Notes: generated by a model from the sequence alone, not told the origin. DNA of 32,960 nt from Patescibacteria group bacterium (GCA_022703155.1 JAKLEH010000012.1:1-32960), one strand, 5' to 3'; counted from the first letter of the stretch, positions 9,101 through 15,541 are shown. Made by a program: numbers and translations.

Positions 9101-9943
9101 GGCATAGACGCCGTAATTGCCTGCCGTATAACCGCCAACCGCCGCGTTTCCCATTAGCAGTACCTGGTTGCCGTTGCTGGCTATGAAGTTCACGCCCGTG
9201 TACCCAGTTTGTGTCAATTCGTTAAAACTGCCGTTGTAAAAATATACGCGGACTTTTTGGTAGGACGCGGACTCTACGATGGCAAAGATCCAGCCGCCTG
9301 ACGTCGGAACGACTTGAGGTGCGGTAAATACGCTTTGGCCGTCAGCCGGCGAGACATGGCGGATTGAATATGATTGGTTATAGCCCGTGTACGGCGTTAC
9401 CGGCAGGCTGATTTGCGACAGGGTGTTGGAAACCATGTTCCAGCTGAACACGCGGTTTTGCGTGGTCACAATCATCCATATGCCGTTCTTGCCCGTGATG
9501 GACGTCAAACCTTCGTTGGAATTCAAATAGCCGCGCAATAAGCTCGTGCGGTTGGTGTAACTGCCGTTGTACGACACGGCTTCGAATTGGTTGTCCGTGC
9601 GCGTCACGTTTTTGAGGAACACGACGGTTTGGCCGTCGCTGACCATGTCGTCAACGCGCGAGAGGCCGGCGTTGCGCACGTCCACCGTGATGTCGGTCAC
9701 GATAGAGCCGTCGGTTTTCCAAACGTGGCCGCCGGACCAGAGTTCCTGGCCGTCGGTCATGTACCAGTACGGTTCGGCGCGGACCACGGACCACACGGGG
9801 CGGTTTTCGCGGACCGTCAGTTTGTCTGAAATGTCGGTCCATTGCCACGGTCCGGTAGCGGACTGGGCCAAGGCCGAAGAGCCGAGGGCCAAAGAGGCCA
9901 CGGCGAACACGGCGATCAGTGATCGCGAAACAATGCGGTTCAT
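6191..9943 (-). CDS. Large secreted protein: beta-propeller-like N-terminus plus eight Ig-like repeats with paired cysteines
   Basis: 1250 residues from ATG 9943. The frame extends to 9970, but 9943 gives a proper signal peptide (NR..SR, hydrophobic core, SALAQS) and a ~38-nt leader. Residues ~30-390 contain repeated strand motifs (GGHVWKTDG, GKNGIWMIVTTQNRVFSW, GKSWMIVSGKNLFRFDG) like a beta-propeller. Residues ~396-1250 are eight tandem units of ~95-110 residues, each with G[LI]xR[LIM][DE][LIV]YxNG, then a Cys, 5-11 residues, a second Cys, and later AxDxxG. Every unit keeps the Cys pair, so each likely forms a disulfide-clipped beta-hairpin. It is extracellular, Asn/Ser/Thr-rich, with no LPXTG or C-terminal membrane helix. 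An adhesin or cell-surface binding role is inferred. A close paralogue sits at 1-1535. Confidence 0.88.
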   Translation of the reverse strand: MNRIVSRSLIAVFAVASLALGSSALAQSATGPWQWTDISDKLTVRENRPVWSVVRAEPYWYMTDGQELWSGGHVWKTDGSIVTDITVDVRNAGLSRVDDMVSDGQTVVFLKNVTRTDNQFEAVSYNGSYTNRTSLLRGYLNSNEGLTSITGKNGIWMIVTTQNRVFSWNMVSNTLSQISLPVTPYTGYNQSYSIRHVSPADGQSVFTAPQVVPTSGGWIFAIVESASYQKVRVYFYNGSFNELTQTGYTGVNFIASNGNQVLLMGNAAVGGYTAGNYGVYAIDGNSIKNYYTNISGGPSLDWSRALASYNGKSWMIVSGKNLFRFDGTNFQTYGQTNDLFLSLAGNGNGTFLLGGALSTAGNSAPTSPLTAKLVRVDEGTGYVAPTTVTTSNGSTVSSDEKLTTAAGKKNNIAYRAFFTPDWAWQDNISDPKYTVVGQSYDGLTRIELYINGVRQKVCDGKNSKSNVTCVMFIESTGYAYDADVAVNAKLTSAKGLVAWVPVRNIQFHNGTVDHSTTATGNDGPVTANMTVSNSAHTLTRGANVTVTANASAPAGLSRMDLYVNGSVKNTCNVSGTYNTCNFTLDTNYPNGSTIAFNVRAVDVNGRDGWTWLGAYDIADYGYNTYTNNTNNSSDISVNLSVDSWSGNGSNSSAYVKALGMSTYGLNRLDLYANGSLYRTCTFNQAYGSQTCAVSVWASSFPYTTTVPLYVVATDANGRQANSNTLNLNFSNNTSNGTNVNNYNGNLSAWFGADVTNNQELRRDLTQVVTVYGQSSNGLNKLEIYANDNLVQQCTFGNVANSQQSCQTTLYGSNYSEGSSVYLKARATDLNGNVAWTSGTLYVRITGNGSGSGNATVYTTVSPSDNNWNRNTSRYITAYGSDSDGLRRLEIFMRGVSYKSCEFGDAYGTQSCSVTVNGYDNTAGSNVEISARATDRYGNTTWSSSQYFLMTNDGGNQNGTVTLTASPDKTTYLRTDTVQISASATDNDTIKRIDVYANGSIVNTCTAPSWNTSYTCSANVYLNNYLAGATQIPVQAKVTDIYENAVWSNTKYLNVTNDQPAGAFTLSLSPDKTSYVANESVSVTAGWPVTNVSRMEIYANNNLVQTCYVSGYAPSCTAALATSGYAGQNVSLQGKAVTESGATFWTGTRAITVAGSSNTTDQQGTLSVYSDADGGYTSDRNVTFTANGSDGNGIERIEILVNAQSAKTCYGASTCSFTGGPYSSDSVSYGANLYDQLGNRTWTGYKSINKR

Positions 9944-9987
9944 ATAATGGTTGGATTGGTTGTAGGGCATCGCTTAAATAATGCACT

Positions 9988-10016
9988 AACTTAGCAGAAA
10001 ATGACAATTTTGTCAA
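9988..10016 (-). promoter_or_regulatory. Promoter of the 1250-aa secreted protein
   Basis: Minus strand: TTGACA (10011-10016), 17-nt spacer, TAAGTT (9988-9993) preceded by TTTTC and TGC. The -35 lies only 2 nt from the stop codon of the upstream glycosyltransferase gene. Confidence 0.7.
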
Positions 10017-10018
10017 TC

Positions 10019-11113
10019 CTAAGCCCCGGCCTTGGCCACTGCTTCCAGGGCGGACAACCATTCGTGCGGCTTGGCCGGATGGCAAAAAATCGTCCCCTGT
10101 GGCGCGGTTTCAGGCAATGCCCCGGCCGTGGAACACAAGCATGGGGTATTGAAAAATTTGGCTTCATGTAGAGGTAAACCGAAGCCTTCATACCATGAAG
10201 GATACATAAAAACCGTAGCGTTCTTATATAGGTAGGCCAGTTCCGCGTCGGTTGCCTGGCCGGACGGCCGGATGCAGGCCGCGTGGTTTTTGGTCAGTTC
10301 GCCCAGGACTACGGGTACGATCCGCTGGTCCGGATGCCGCAAGTTGAAGGCGGTCAGGGCTTGGAGCGCGGTCCGGACGTTTTTGCGCGGATCGGCTCCG
10401 CCCAAGAGCAAGGCAAAACGGTTGGCCGAATCGGGCAACCAGACCGGACGCCGCGGTTGCTCGCGGATGGACGTCGGATCGAATTTAAAAAGCGCGCAGC
10501 GCGCAGGGTCTGCGCCGAACAAGCGGACCGTGTCGTTTAGGGTGCGTTCGGATACGCCATGCAACATTTCGGCGCCGCGCATGAGGTCGCGGATGGGCAA
10601 GAGCGCATGCCACAAACGCCGCCGCCAACCGAACCAGCGTGGCTCTATGGCGAACGACACGTCGTGCAACAGAAGTTCGTACGGAGTCGCGAGCCTGCCC
10701 ACGAAGCCAAGGTTGGGGAGCAGGACGCGATCAATTTTTCCGAGACGTCTTTCGGCCGCGCGGTCCAGGGCGAAAACTCCGAGCATACATCCCAGCGTCC
10801 AAATTTTGTTCGGGATTTTCAAATGCAAATAACCGATGCCCAAGTCGTCGCAGAATTTTTTCACCTCTTCAGACGGTTTGAGTCCGGTGGTGACGCATGC
10901 GAAAACAGTTTCTAGTTTCGAGTTTCGAGTTTCGAGATTTGGCTCGAGTTGTTTCGCGTCTCCGCTCGAAACTCGGAACTCGGAACTCGAAACCAGTCTG
11001 GATTGTTGTTTGAAATTTGTTGTTTGTTGTTTTATCCAAAGTCTGGCGACCCGCCCCACGCCTCCCGCGTTCGGGTCTGCGACGGCGCGCGCGTCAATCA
11101 AAATACGTGGCAT
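10019..11113 (-). CDS. GT4-family glycosyltransferase with heptamer-repeat insertion
   Basis: A 364-residue glycosyltransferase of the GT-B fold, likely moving a sugar from an NDP donor to a lipid-linked or surface glycan. The N-terminus has ILIDARAV then GGVGR, a typical acceptor-side start. The donor side has GADPRKNVRTALQAL and the EX7E motif in YEGFGLPLHEAK. Residues ~29-69 (Q/S/E/N/K-rich, with LETRNSKLET) interrupt the first Rossmann segment. They are encoded by the heptamer arrays at 10909-11032, which elsewhere are non-coding, yet the frame stays open. ATG 11113 overlaps the end of the upstream glycosyltransferase by 20 nt, so the two genes are coupled. Whether the insert is tolerated or inactivates the enzyme cannot be told. 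Confidence 0.88.
   Translation of the reverse strand: MPRILIDARAVADPNAGGVGRVARLWIKQQTTNFKQQSRLVSSSEFRVSSGDAKQLEPNLETRNSKLETVFACVTTGLKPSEEVKKFCDDLGIGYLHLKIPNKIWTLGCMLGVFALDRAAERRLGKIDRVLLPNLGFVGRLATPYELLLHDVSFAIEPRWFGWRRRLWHALLPIRDLMRGAEMLHGVSERTLNDTVRLFGADPARCALFKFDPTSIREQPRRPVWLPDSANRFALLLGGADPRKNVRTALQALTAFNLRHPDQRIVPVVLGELTKNHAACIRPSGQATDAELAYLYKNATVFMYPSWYEGFGLPLHEAKFFNTPCLCSTAGALPETAPQGTIFCHPAKPHEWLSALEAVAKAGA
10909..11032. repeat. Heptamer arrays inside a glycosyltransferase gene
   Basis: Three 28-bp blocks. 10909-10936 is four units of TTTCKAG. 10965-10992 is four units of CTCGRAA, the inverted form of the first. 11005-11032 is four units based on GTTGTTT. The gap between the first two is also 28 nt. 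Blocks one and two form an inverted repeat able to make a long imperfect hairpin. Confidence 0.8.
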
Positions 11114-12278
11114 AAGTCGGCGCCAAATCGTCTTCCTCGGCCTGTTCCTCCAGGTCGAGGACGCGGGCCAAGTGCGTCATCAAGTTATTTTGGAAATTGG
11201 CCATGGAGAATTTTTCAGCGTGTTGGCGGATGGCCAAGGGGTCGAAGTCTCCAGGATGGTGACGGATGACCGCGTCGCCGATGTCCTCCCAAGTTTGCGC
11301 TTCGATGAACGTGCCGGTCTTGCCTGGGACCACTGTTTCCGTAGCCCCGCCTTGGCCAAAGGCGATGATCGGACGGCCCGCGGCCATGGCTTCCACGGCC
11401 GTGATTCCGAAGTCCTCGACTTGCGGATAGATGAAACCGCGCGCGTAACGGTACAGGCGCGTCTTTTCTTCGTCGTCCACCAGGCCCACGAACTTGGTTT
11501 TAGGCCCGGCCATTTCCTTAAGTTTTTGCAGTTCAGGCCCGACGCCAAAAATCACAAGCGGCATGTTGAGCATGGAAAAGGCTTTGACGATCAGGTCGAA
11601 GCGTTTGTACGGGACAAGCCGGCCGCCGGCCAGCCAATAGTCGCCTTCGTGGCGCGACATGGGGATCTTTTCGATTTCCACGGGCGGATAGATGACCGAC
11701 GCGTCGCGTCCGTAATGCCGCTTGATGCGCGCGCGGCTGGTTTGCGAGTTGGTCAAAAACGCGTCCGGACGTTCGGCGGCCAAGCGGTCCCATTGGCGCA
11801 AGCGATGCAAGACCAGCGGCAAAAAGGTGCGGACCGCGTTCGGCACCTGCAGATCCGCCAGATAGTTGATGCGGTGTTCCCATAAAAAACGCGTGGTGGT
11901 ATGCAGGTAGCACACGTGTTTGGTGTGCGTGGGCACGATGATGCCTTTGGCGAACGAGCTGGACGAACTCAACACCAAATCGAATCCCGAAAAATCCAAA
12001 TGTTCGACCGCGACCGGGAGCAGCGGCAAATACCACGGCGTACGCGAACGGGCCATGGGCCATTTGTCCAAAAAAGACGTGCGGATGTCCTTGCCGCGGA
12101 AGTCCGGATGCGAGCGTTTGGGATTGTGCGCGATGACGAACGTGGGCGCTTTGGGGAACAGTTTTTGGAACGCCGACAAAACGCGTTCGGCACCGCCTTC
12201 CTGAACCAAATAATCGTGGGCCAACGCCACTTTCAAGCCCTCCAGTTTTTTCTTCAGGCCGTCCACATCTTGGGGCAT
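11094..12278 (-). CDS. GT4-family glycosyltransferase
   Basis: A 394-residue glycosyltransferase of the GT-B fold. N-terminal acceptor domain: KVALAHDYLVQEGGAERVL (~16-34), then FDLVLSSSSSFAKG. Donor domain: AGGRLVPYKRFDLIVKAFSM, VIFGVGPE and the GT4 EX7E signature in EDFGITAVEAMAAGRPII, followed by GQGGATETV, which holds the nucleotide sugar. It resembles mannosyl- or glucosyltransferases of surface-polysaccharide clusters; the sugar cannot be read from sequence. It has no signal peptide and probably works at the inner membrane face. Its end overlaps the next glycosyltransferase gene by 20 nt. It belongs with the sugar transferase at 13416-14840, from which it is separated by an AT-rich island. 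No clear Shine-Dalgarno precedes ATG 12278. Confidence 0.93.
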   Translation of the reverse strand: MPQDVDGLKKKLEGLKVALAHDYLVQEGGAERVLSAFQKLFPKAPTFVIAHNPKRSHPDFRGKDIRTSFLDKWPMARSRTPWYLPLLPVAVEHLDFSGFDLVLSSSSSFAKGIIVPTHTKHVCYLHTTTRFLWEHRINYLADLQVPNAVRTFLPLVLHRLRQWDRLAAERPDAFLTNSQTSRARIKRHYGRDASVIYPPVEIEKIPMSRHEGDYWLAGGRLVPYKRFDLIVKAFSMLNMPLVIFGVGPELQKLKEMAGPKTKFVGLVDDEEKTRLYRYARGFIYPQVEDFGITAVEAMAAGRPIIAFGQGGATETVVPGKTGTFIEAQTWEDIGDAVIRHHPGDFDPLAIRQHAEKFSMANFQNNLMTHLARVLDLEEQAEEDDLAPTYATYFD

Positions 12279-12350
12279 GGCCGTATTTTAAGCTGCGCAC
12301 CGCGTTTTGTCGGCGGCGTGTCAAGGCTTGCCATGGACGCCGGGATCGAA

Positions 12351-12599
12351 TTAAAAATCCCTATAAGTCGTATCCGTCCGACGCTGCAAATCGATTATGC
12401 GGATGTCGTACTTGTCCTTCATGTAAAAGATGACCCGGTAATCGCCTTTGCGGACGCGATACGTATGGTCGAATCCTTTTAGTTTTTTAAGATCCAGAGT
12501 AGCTATTCGGCCGGTCTTTATGCATTCCAATATAGATAAGATATGTTTGATCTCTTTGCCGGGGATTTTTGACAGTGCCTTGTCAATCCGATCGACCAT
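12351..12599 (-). CDS. RelE/ParE-family toxin
   Basis: 82 residues, the size of RelE-type toxins. The core LKKLKGFDHTYRVRKGDYRVIFYM followed by IRIIDLQRR is characteristic of the RelE/ParE fold: a basic strand carrying YRVRxGDYRVIF, then a strand with IDLQRR. RelE proteins cleave mRNA on the ribosome; ParE proteins act on gyrase. The C-terminus lacks a diagnostic residue set that would let me choose firmly, though RelE is favoured. ATG 12599 lies 1 nt after the antitoxin stop, so it is coupled to the antitoxin gene, the usual type II order (antitoxin first). It is probably neutralised by the 12601-12825 product. Confidence 0.85.
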   Translation of the reverse strand: MVDRIDKALSKIPGKEIKHILSILECIKTGRIATLDLKKLKGFDHTYRVRKGDYRVIFYMKDKYDIRIIDLQRRTDTTYRDF

Positions 12600-12600
12600 A

Positions 12601-12825
12601 TCAAGTCAAGCGCTTCAATCGCGCAATCAAGTCATCGATCGGCATACCGTCTTTGCGAAAAACGGTGAAATCGACGACGGTCTCCCAGCCATCGTGGTCG
12701 ATGGGATTGATGGTGAAGATGGGTTTGGAACGTTTCATGACGACGAATGAACGACCCGTTTTAATCATTTTCTCATAATCACCCAAGTTTTCTCGTAGTT
12801 CTTTTAAGCCGATGACGTTGTTCAT
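12601..12825 (-). CDS. Phd/YefM-family antitoxin
   Basis: 74 residues from ATG 12825. The frame extends to a TTG at 12849, but that codon lies inside the operator and gives an atypical start. The N-terminal half (NNVIGLKELRENLGDYEKMI, then GRSFVVMKRSKPIFTINP) is the Phd/YefM DNA-binding fold: a short helix that sets up the dimer, then two strands with KRSKP. The C-terminal half is the toxin-wrapping tail. In this family the antitoxin, alone and with its toxin, represses its own promoter. The perfect palindrome at 12832-12861 overlapping the -10 fits that exactly. Confidence 0.88.
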   Translation of the reverse strand: MNNVIGLKELRENLGDYEKMIKTGRSFVVMKRSKPIFTINPIDHDGWETVVDFTVFRKDGMPIDDLIARLKRLT

Positions 12826-12831
12826 AAATAA

Positions 12832-12861
12832 ACTTAAGATAATCTTCAAATTATCTTAAGT
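12832..12861 (-). promoter_or_regulatory. Toxin-antitoxin operator (perfect 12-bp palindrome)
   Basis: Half-site ACTTAAGATAAT, a 6-nt centre, then its exact reverse complement. It begins 6 nt upstream of the antitoxin ATG and overlaps the -10 box and predicted start of transcription, as expected for autorepression. Confidence 0.85.
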
Positions 12862-12887
12862 ATAGTCATCTTATCGATTGAAGTCAA
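12859..12887 (-). promoter_or_regulatory. Promoter of the toxin-antitoxin pair
   Basis: Minus strand: TTGACT (12882-12887), a 17-nt spacer, TATACT (12859-12864). The -10 overlaps the edge of the operator palindrome. Confidence 0.8.
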
Positions 12888-12894
12888 ATCGCTA

Positions 12895-13389
12895 CTATTT
12901 TAGTTTATCTTCAATCAATTTCCAATTGTTTAGATGCGGTGCGAGGTTCCAGCCATTTATATTTTTATAAGGCGGTACGGCAACTCCTCTAAATGTATTC
13001 TCTTTATTGTGAGCTTGGCCTTTTTTACCGGGCGTCTGGGCCCACATTTCAAAACCTTCTCGAACATTTTTGCTCATTTCTTTTGAGGAAATGATAAAAT
13101 ATTTAAAAGTCTGGTCGTTATCTTCAGGTTCCGGGATTCCGCACAAAATCCAAAAAAAATTCTCGCCATAATTTCTTTCCGCCTTTTGTCCAACGCTGCA
13201 GTCCTTATCGCGAGGACGAAATGTTTTGACTTGAATATGAACAAATTTAGTACCTTCTTTGTTACTACAGAGGACATCTGTGTTTGGACAGTTGCCCATC
13301 GTGACTACAGCGACAAGTCCTCTTCGACAGAGCTCCGCAGCAACAAAGAATTGACTGGCGTTCCCTCGATGCGATTTATCCGTTGACAT
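12895..13389 (-). CDS. PD-(D/E)XK nuclease-like protein
   Basis: 164 residues. The first third reads RGNASQFFVAAELCRRGLVAVV, then NTDVLCSNKEGTKFVHIQVKT. The helix with xxAAELxRRG, an Asp at ~38 and QVK at ~53-55 are the layout of PD-(D/E)XK-fold proteins of the IQVKT type (D...QxK, with Gln replacing the Glu). The rest, with FFWILCGIPEPEDND and FKYFIISS, fits the remaining strands of the fold. Such proteins are found among restriction and repair nucleases, and the precise role here is unknown. The gene is clearly AT-richer than its neighbours and sits next to a toxin-antitoxin pair between polysaccharide genes, so horizontal acquisition is likely. It lacks a recognisable methyltransferase partner in the window. 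Confidence 0.65.
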   Translation of the reverse strand: MSTDKSHRGNASQFFVAAELCRRGLVAVVTMGNCPNTDVLCSNKEGTKFVHIQVKTFRPRDKDCSVGQKAERNYGENFFWILCGIPEPEDNDQTFKYFIISSKEMSKNVREGFEMWAQTPGKKGQAHNKENTFRGVAVPPYKNINGWNLAPHLNNWKLIEDKLK

Positions 13390-13415
13390 AATGTATTGTG
13401 TAAAATACCGATATA

Positions 13416-14840
13416 TCAGTACGCCCCCTTCCTTTGGATGACCGCGAACGGCGTTTTCAGCAAGATGTAGAGGTCGAGCAGGGGAGACCAGTTTTCGATG
13501 TACCAGATGTCGAGCCGCGCCTCGTCTTCGAACGTCAGGTCGCTGCGGCCCGAGATTTGCGCCAAGCCGGTCACGCCGGGCTTGATGGCCAGCACGAAGC
13601 GCTGTTCGTCCGTGTATTTTTCCACTTCGCGCGGCTGGTGCGGCCGCGGGCCCACGATGGACATGTCGCCTTTAAGCACGCTGATGAAGTTGGGCAGTTC
13701 GTCTATGGACCAGCGGCGCAGGAATTTGCCGGTGCGCATGACGCGTGGGTCGTCCGCGATTTTGTACACCGGGCCTTTTTTGATGCTCTTTTCCTTGATG
13801 AGTTCCTTTTCGAGCTCCAAGTTCTTTTTGGCGTTGGAGAATTGCGGGCCGATGGAATATTTCTTGTACATGCTGCGCAGTTTGTAGGTCATGAATTCAT
13901 GGCCTTTTTCGCCCACGCGTACGTTCTTGAACAGGATTGGAAACCCGTCTTCGATGAGGATGATGAGCGCGCCCAATAACCACAGCGGCGAGGTCAGCAC
14001 GATGAGCATGACCGAAAAAATTATGTCTTCCGTGCGTTTGGCGATGCGGCCCCAACCGTCGAGCGGCGTGGGCTTGACCTCGATGAGCGGGATGCCGCCC
14101 GGGGTCGTGACTTCGATGTTGGTGAAGCGCGCGGCGAACAGGTCGGCCAAGTAGTGGAATTTGAGGTGGTATTTGTTGGCGAAGCCTATCAGGTGGAGCG
14201 CCCGGTTTTTGGGCAAATCCGAATCGGCTAGCATCACGCCGTCCACGGCGCCGCGTTCGGCCATGGAACGCAGGATTTCTTTTTGGTTGTCGTCCCAAGT
14301 GGCAAAGGTTTTGATGACGGTGATGCCGTGGATGGGATTGTTTTTGAAAGTTTTGACCAAAGCCATTGCCTGGTCTGCCGCGCCCACCACGACCACGCGC
14401 TCATGCCCCATGCCCATGCGCAACAACTGGTGTTGGATGGTGCGCAAAACCAAACGGCCGAAGTAGGTCAAAAAAATGGAGAGCAACCAGACCGCGATGA
14501 TGATGAAGCGCGACTGGGCCAATTCGCGTCGGAAGAAGATGGTGGTGATGAGCACCATGGTCGCGGCCGTGCAGGCCAGGATCACGCGGCCCAGTTCGTT
14601 CCAGGCGCGGCGCTGCCGGGTCGTGTACAGGCCGGCGATAGCGAACATCAAAATCCACACGCCCACGAACGTCAGCGAAGTTTGGATGTAGGTGGAATAT
14701 GGGATGTCCTGCAGGACCGGCCTTACGTCCGTGGCGAAGCGCGAATAGCGCAACAGGTAAGCCAAGGCCGAAGCGCAGGCCAAAGCCGCGATGTCCATGG
14801 GCAAGCGCAGGGCCGTGAAGGTGAGGTTGAAGCGATTCAT
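13416..14840 (-). CDS. Polyprenyl-phosphate sugar-1-phosphate transferase (exopolysaccharide initiating enzyme)
   Basis: 474 residues from ATG 14840. Upstream in-frame Met at 14867 lies inside a heptamer array and is not preferred. The N-terminal half has four to five membrane helices (MDIAALACASALAYLL, FVGVWILMFAIAGLY, VILACTAATMVLITTIFF, FIIIAVWLLSIFLTYFGRL) and a Rossmann-like part with ERVVVVGA. The C-terminal half is the bacterial sugar transferase domain: a re-entrant membrane helix (IIFSVMLIVLTSPLWLLGAL), KNVRVGEKGHEF, ADDPRVMRTGKFLRRWSIDELPN with the catalytic DE, and GDMSIVGPRP. It transfers a sugar phosphate to undecaprenyl phosphate, the first step of capsule or exopolysaccharide building. 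The glycosyltransferases at 10019-12278 would extend that glycan. Confidence 0.93.
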   Translation of the reverse strand: MNRFNLTFTALRLPMDIAALACASALAYLLRYSRFATDVRPVLQDIPYSTYIQTSLTFVGVWILMFAIAGLYTTRQRRAWNELGRVILACTAATMVLITTIFFRRELAQSRFIIIAVWLLSIFLTYFGRLVLRTIQHQLLRMGMGHERVVVVGAADQAMALVKTFKNNPIHGITVIKTFATWDDNQKEILRSMAERGAVDGVMLADSDLPKNRALHLIGFANKYHLKFHYLADLFAARFTNIEVTTPGGIPLIEVKPTPLDGWGRIAKRTEDIIFSVMLIVLTSPLWLLGALIILIEDGFPILFKNVRVGEKGHEFMTYKLRSMYKKYSIGPQFSNAKKNLELEKELIKEKSIKKGPVYKIADDPRVMRTGKFLRRWSIDELPNFISVLKGDMSIVGPRPHQPREVEKYTDEQRFVLAIKPGVTGLAQISGRSDLTFEDEARLDIWYIENWSPLLDLYILLKTPFAVIQRKGAY

Positions 14841-14843
14841 GGT

Positions 14844-14919
14844 CATGGAACATGTAGCATGTATCATGTAACAGGTGCGGTAGTTTTGTTGTTACATGAT
14901 ACATGTTACATGTTACGAG
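14844..14919. repeat. Inverted pair of 4 x 7-bp heptamer arrays
   Basis: 14844-14871 is four units of CATGKAN. 14892-14919 is four units of TTACATG-type, the reverse complement. The arms are 28 bp, separated by 20 nt, and can form a long imperfect hairpin directly upstream of the sugar transferase ATG. Confidence 0.8.
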
Positions 14920-14930
14920 TCCCAGTATAA

Positions 14931-14958
14931 CAAAAAATCCGCTTTAGGCGGAATTTTT
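14931..14958 (-). terminator. Terminator of rnpB
   Basis: Minus strand: TCCGC, 5-nt loop, GCGGA, then TTTTTTG. It directly follows the 3' end of the RNase P RNA and has A/T runs on both sides, so it may work in both directions. Confidence 0.75.
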
Positions 14959-14959
14959 G

Positions 14960-15422
14960 CTTGGGCTAAACTATAAGCCGAATTTTGTCCCCGTAAAATC
15001 GCTTTCGCGAACACGAGGGATGGCCATCTATCTAGCCCCACGGTTGCCCGTGGGATCGTGCGAGCGACCAGCCCCCGCGTCAGATGATGACGCAGGGCCT
15101 TGCTCTTGCACCGGAGAGGGTTTGCCGCCAAAACCGTGTCACCACGGTCGGAGGTCGGTGGCAGAACAGAGGTTTGGCTTGCGCTAAACGTATCCACGCC
15201 CGACCACTTTTCACCTTTCGCCACCCGAGGGTGGCTAGTATTGTCTCTGTGGCGCTGTCCCTGGGTTTATGAAGCGGAACGTCAGGCACGTGTCCTTTCG
15301 TTCGTTATCGGTATATCCCGGCCGCCGTTAACGGCTCTCCTTTGTCCCTCCATTGCTGGAGTTGCGGTGTTCGGACTTTCCTCCCCGACATTTCGTCGGG
15401 GCGGCCATCCGTTTTGCCCGAG
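14960..15422 (-). ncRNA. rnpB: RNase P RNA (bacterial type A-like)
   Basis: Catalytic RNA that removes tRNA 5' leaders. On the minus strand the universal cores are present: GAGGAAAGTCCG (P4 5' side, 15371-15383 region), ACAGAGAC and GGTGAAA in the middle, then AGATAGATGGCCATCC and TTCGGCTTATAG near the 3' end. P1 pairs GGGCAAA at the 5' end with TTTAGCCC at the 3' end. P2 pairs GGATGGCC with GGCCATCC. P3 is CCCCGAC / GTCGGGG. At about 460 nt it is longer than the usual 350-400 nt; the extra length is in the P12-side arm, which contains two GGTCGGN heptamers like those between genes elsewhere. Ends are approximate. Confidence 0.95.
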
Positions 15423-15428
15423 GGGGCA

Positions 15429-15457
15429 AATATAGCAAAAAAATGCCGTTTTGTCAA
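15429..15457 (-). promoter_or_regulatory. Promoter of rnpB
   Basis: Minus strand: TTGACA (15452-15457), a 17-nt spacer ending in seven T then GC, TATATT (15429-15434). Predicted transcription start is about 15422, exactly where the RNase P RNA should begin. Confidence 0.88.
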
Positions 15458-15527
15458 TCATTGGCGTATTCAACGTTAAACATGGCAAGGAGCCGTCATT
15501 CGCCTTTTGTTTAATCACGGTCCTTGC

Positions 15528-15533
15528 TATCAT
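15528..15533 (+). promoter_or_regulatory. Extended -10 of the FecR gene (leaderless)
   Basis: TATCAT preceded by TTGC, 8 nt before ATG 15542, so transcription would begin at or 1-2 nt before the start codon. The -35 is poor (TTTTGT). Confidence 0.5.
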
Positions 15534-15541
15534 ATCCGCAT

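Noticed and set aside
12826-12849. Earlier TTG start of the antitoxin
   Set aside because: It lies within the operator palindrome and adds hydrophobic residues not typical of Phd proteins; ATG 12825 fits better.
14957-15435. Several short open frames on both strands
   Set aside because: The whole stretch is the RNase P RNA with all universal cores; the frames are accidental.
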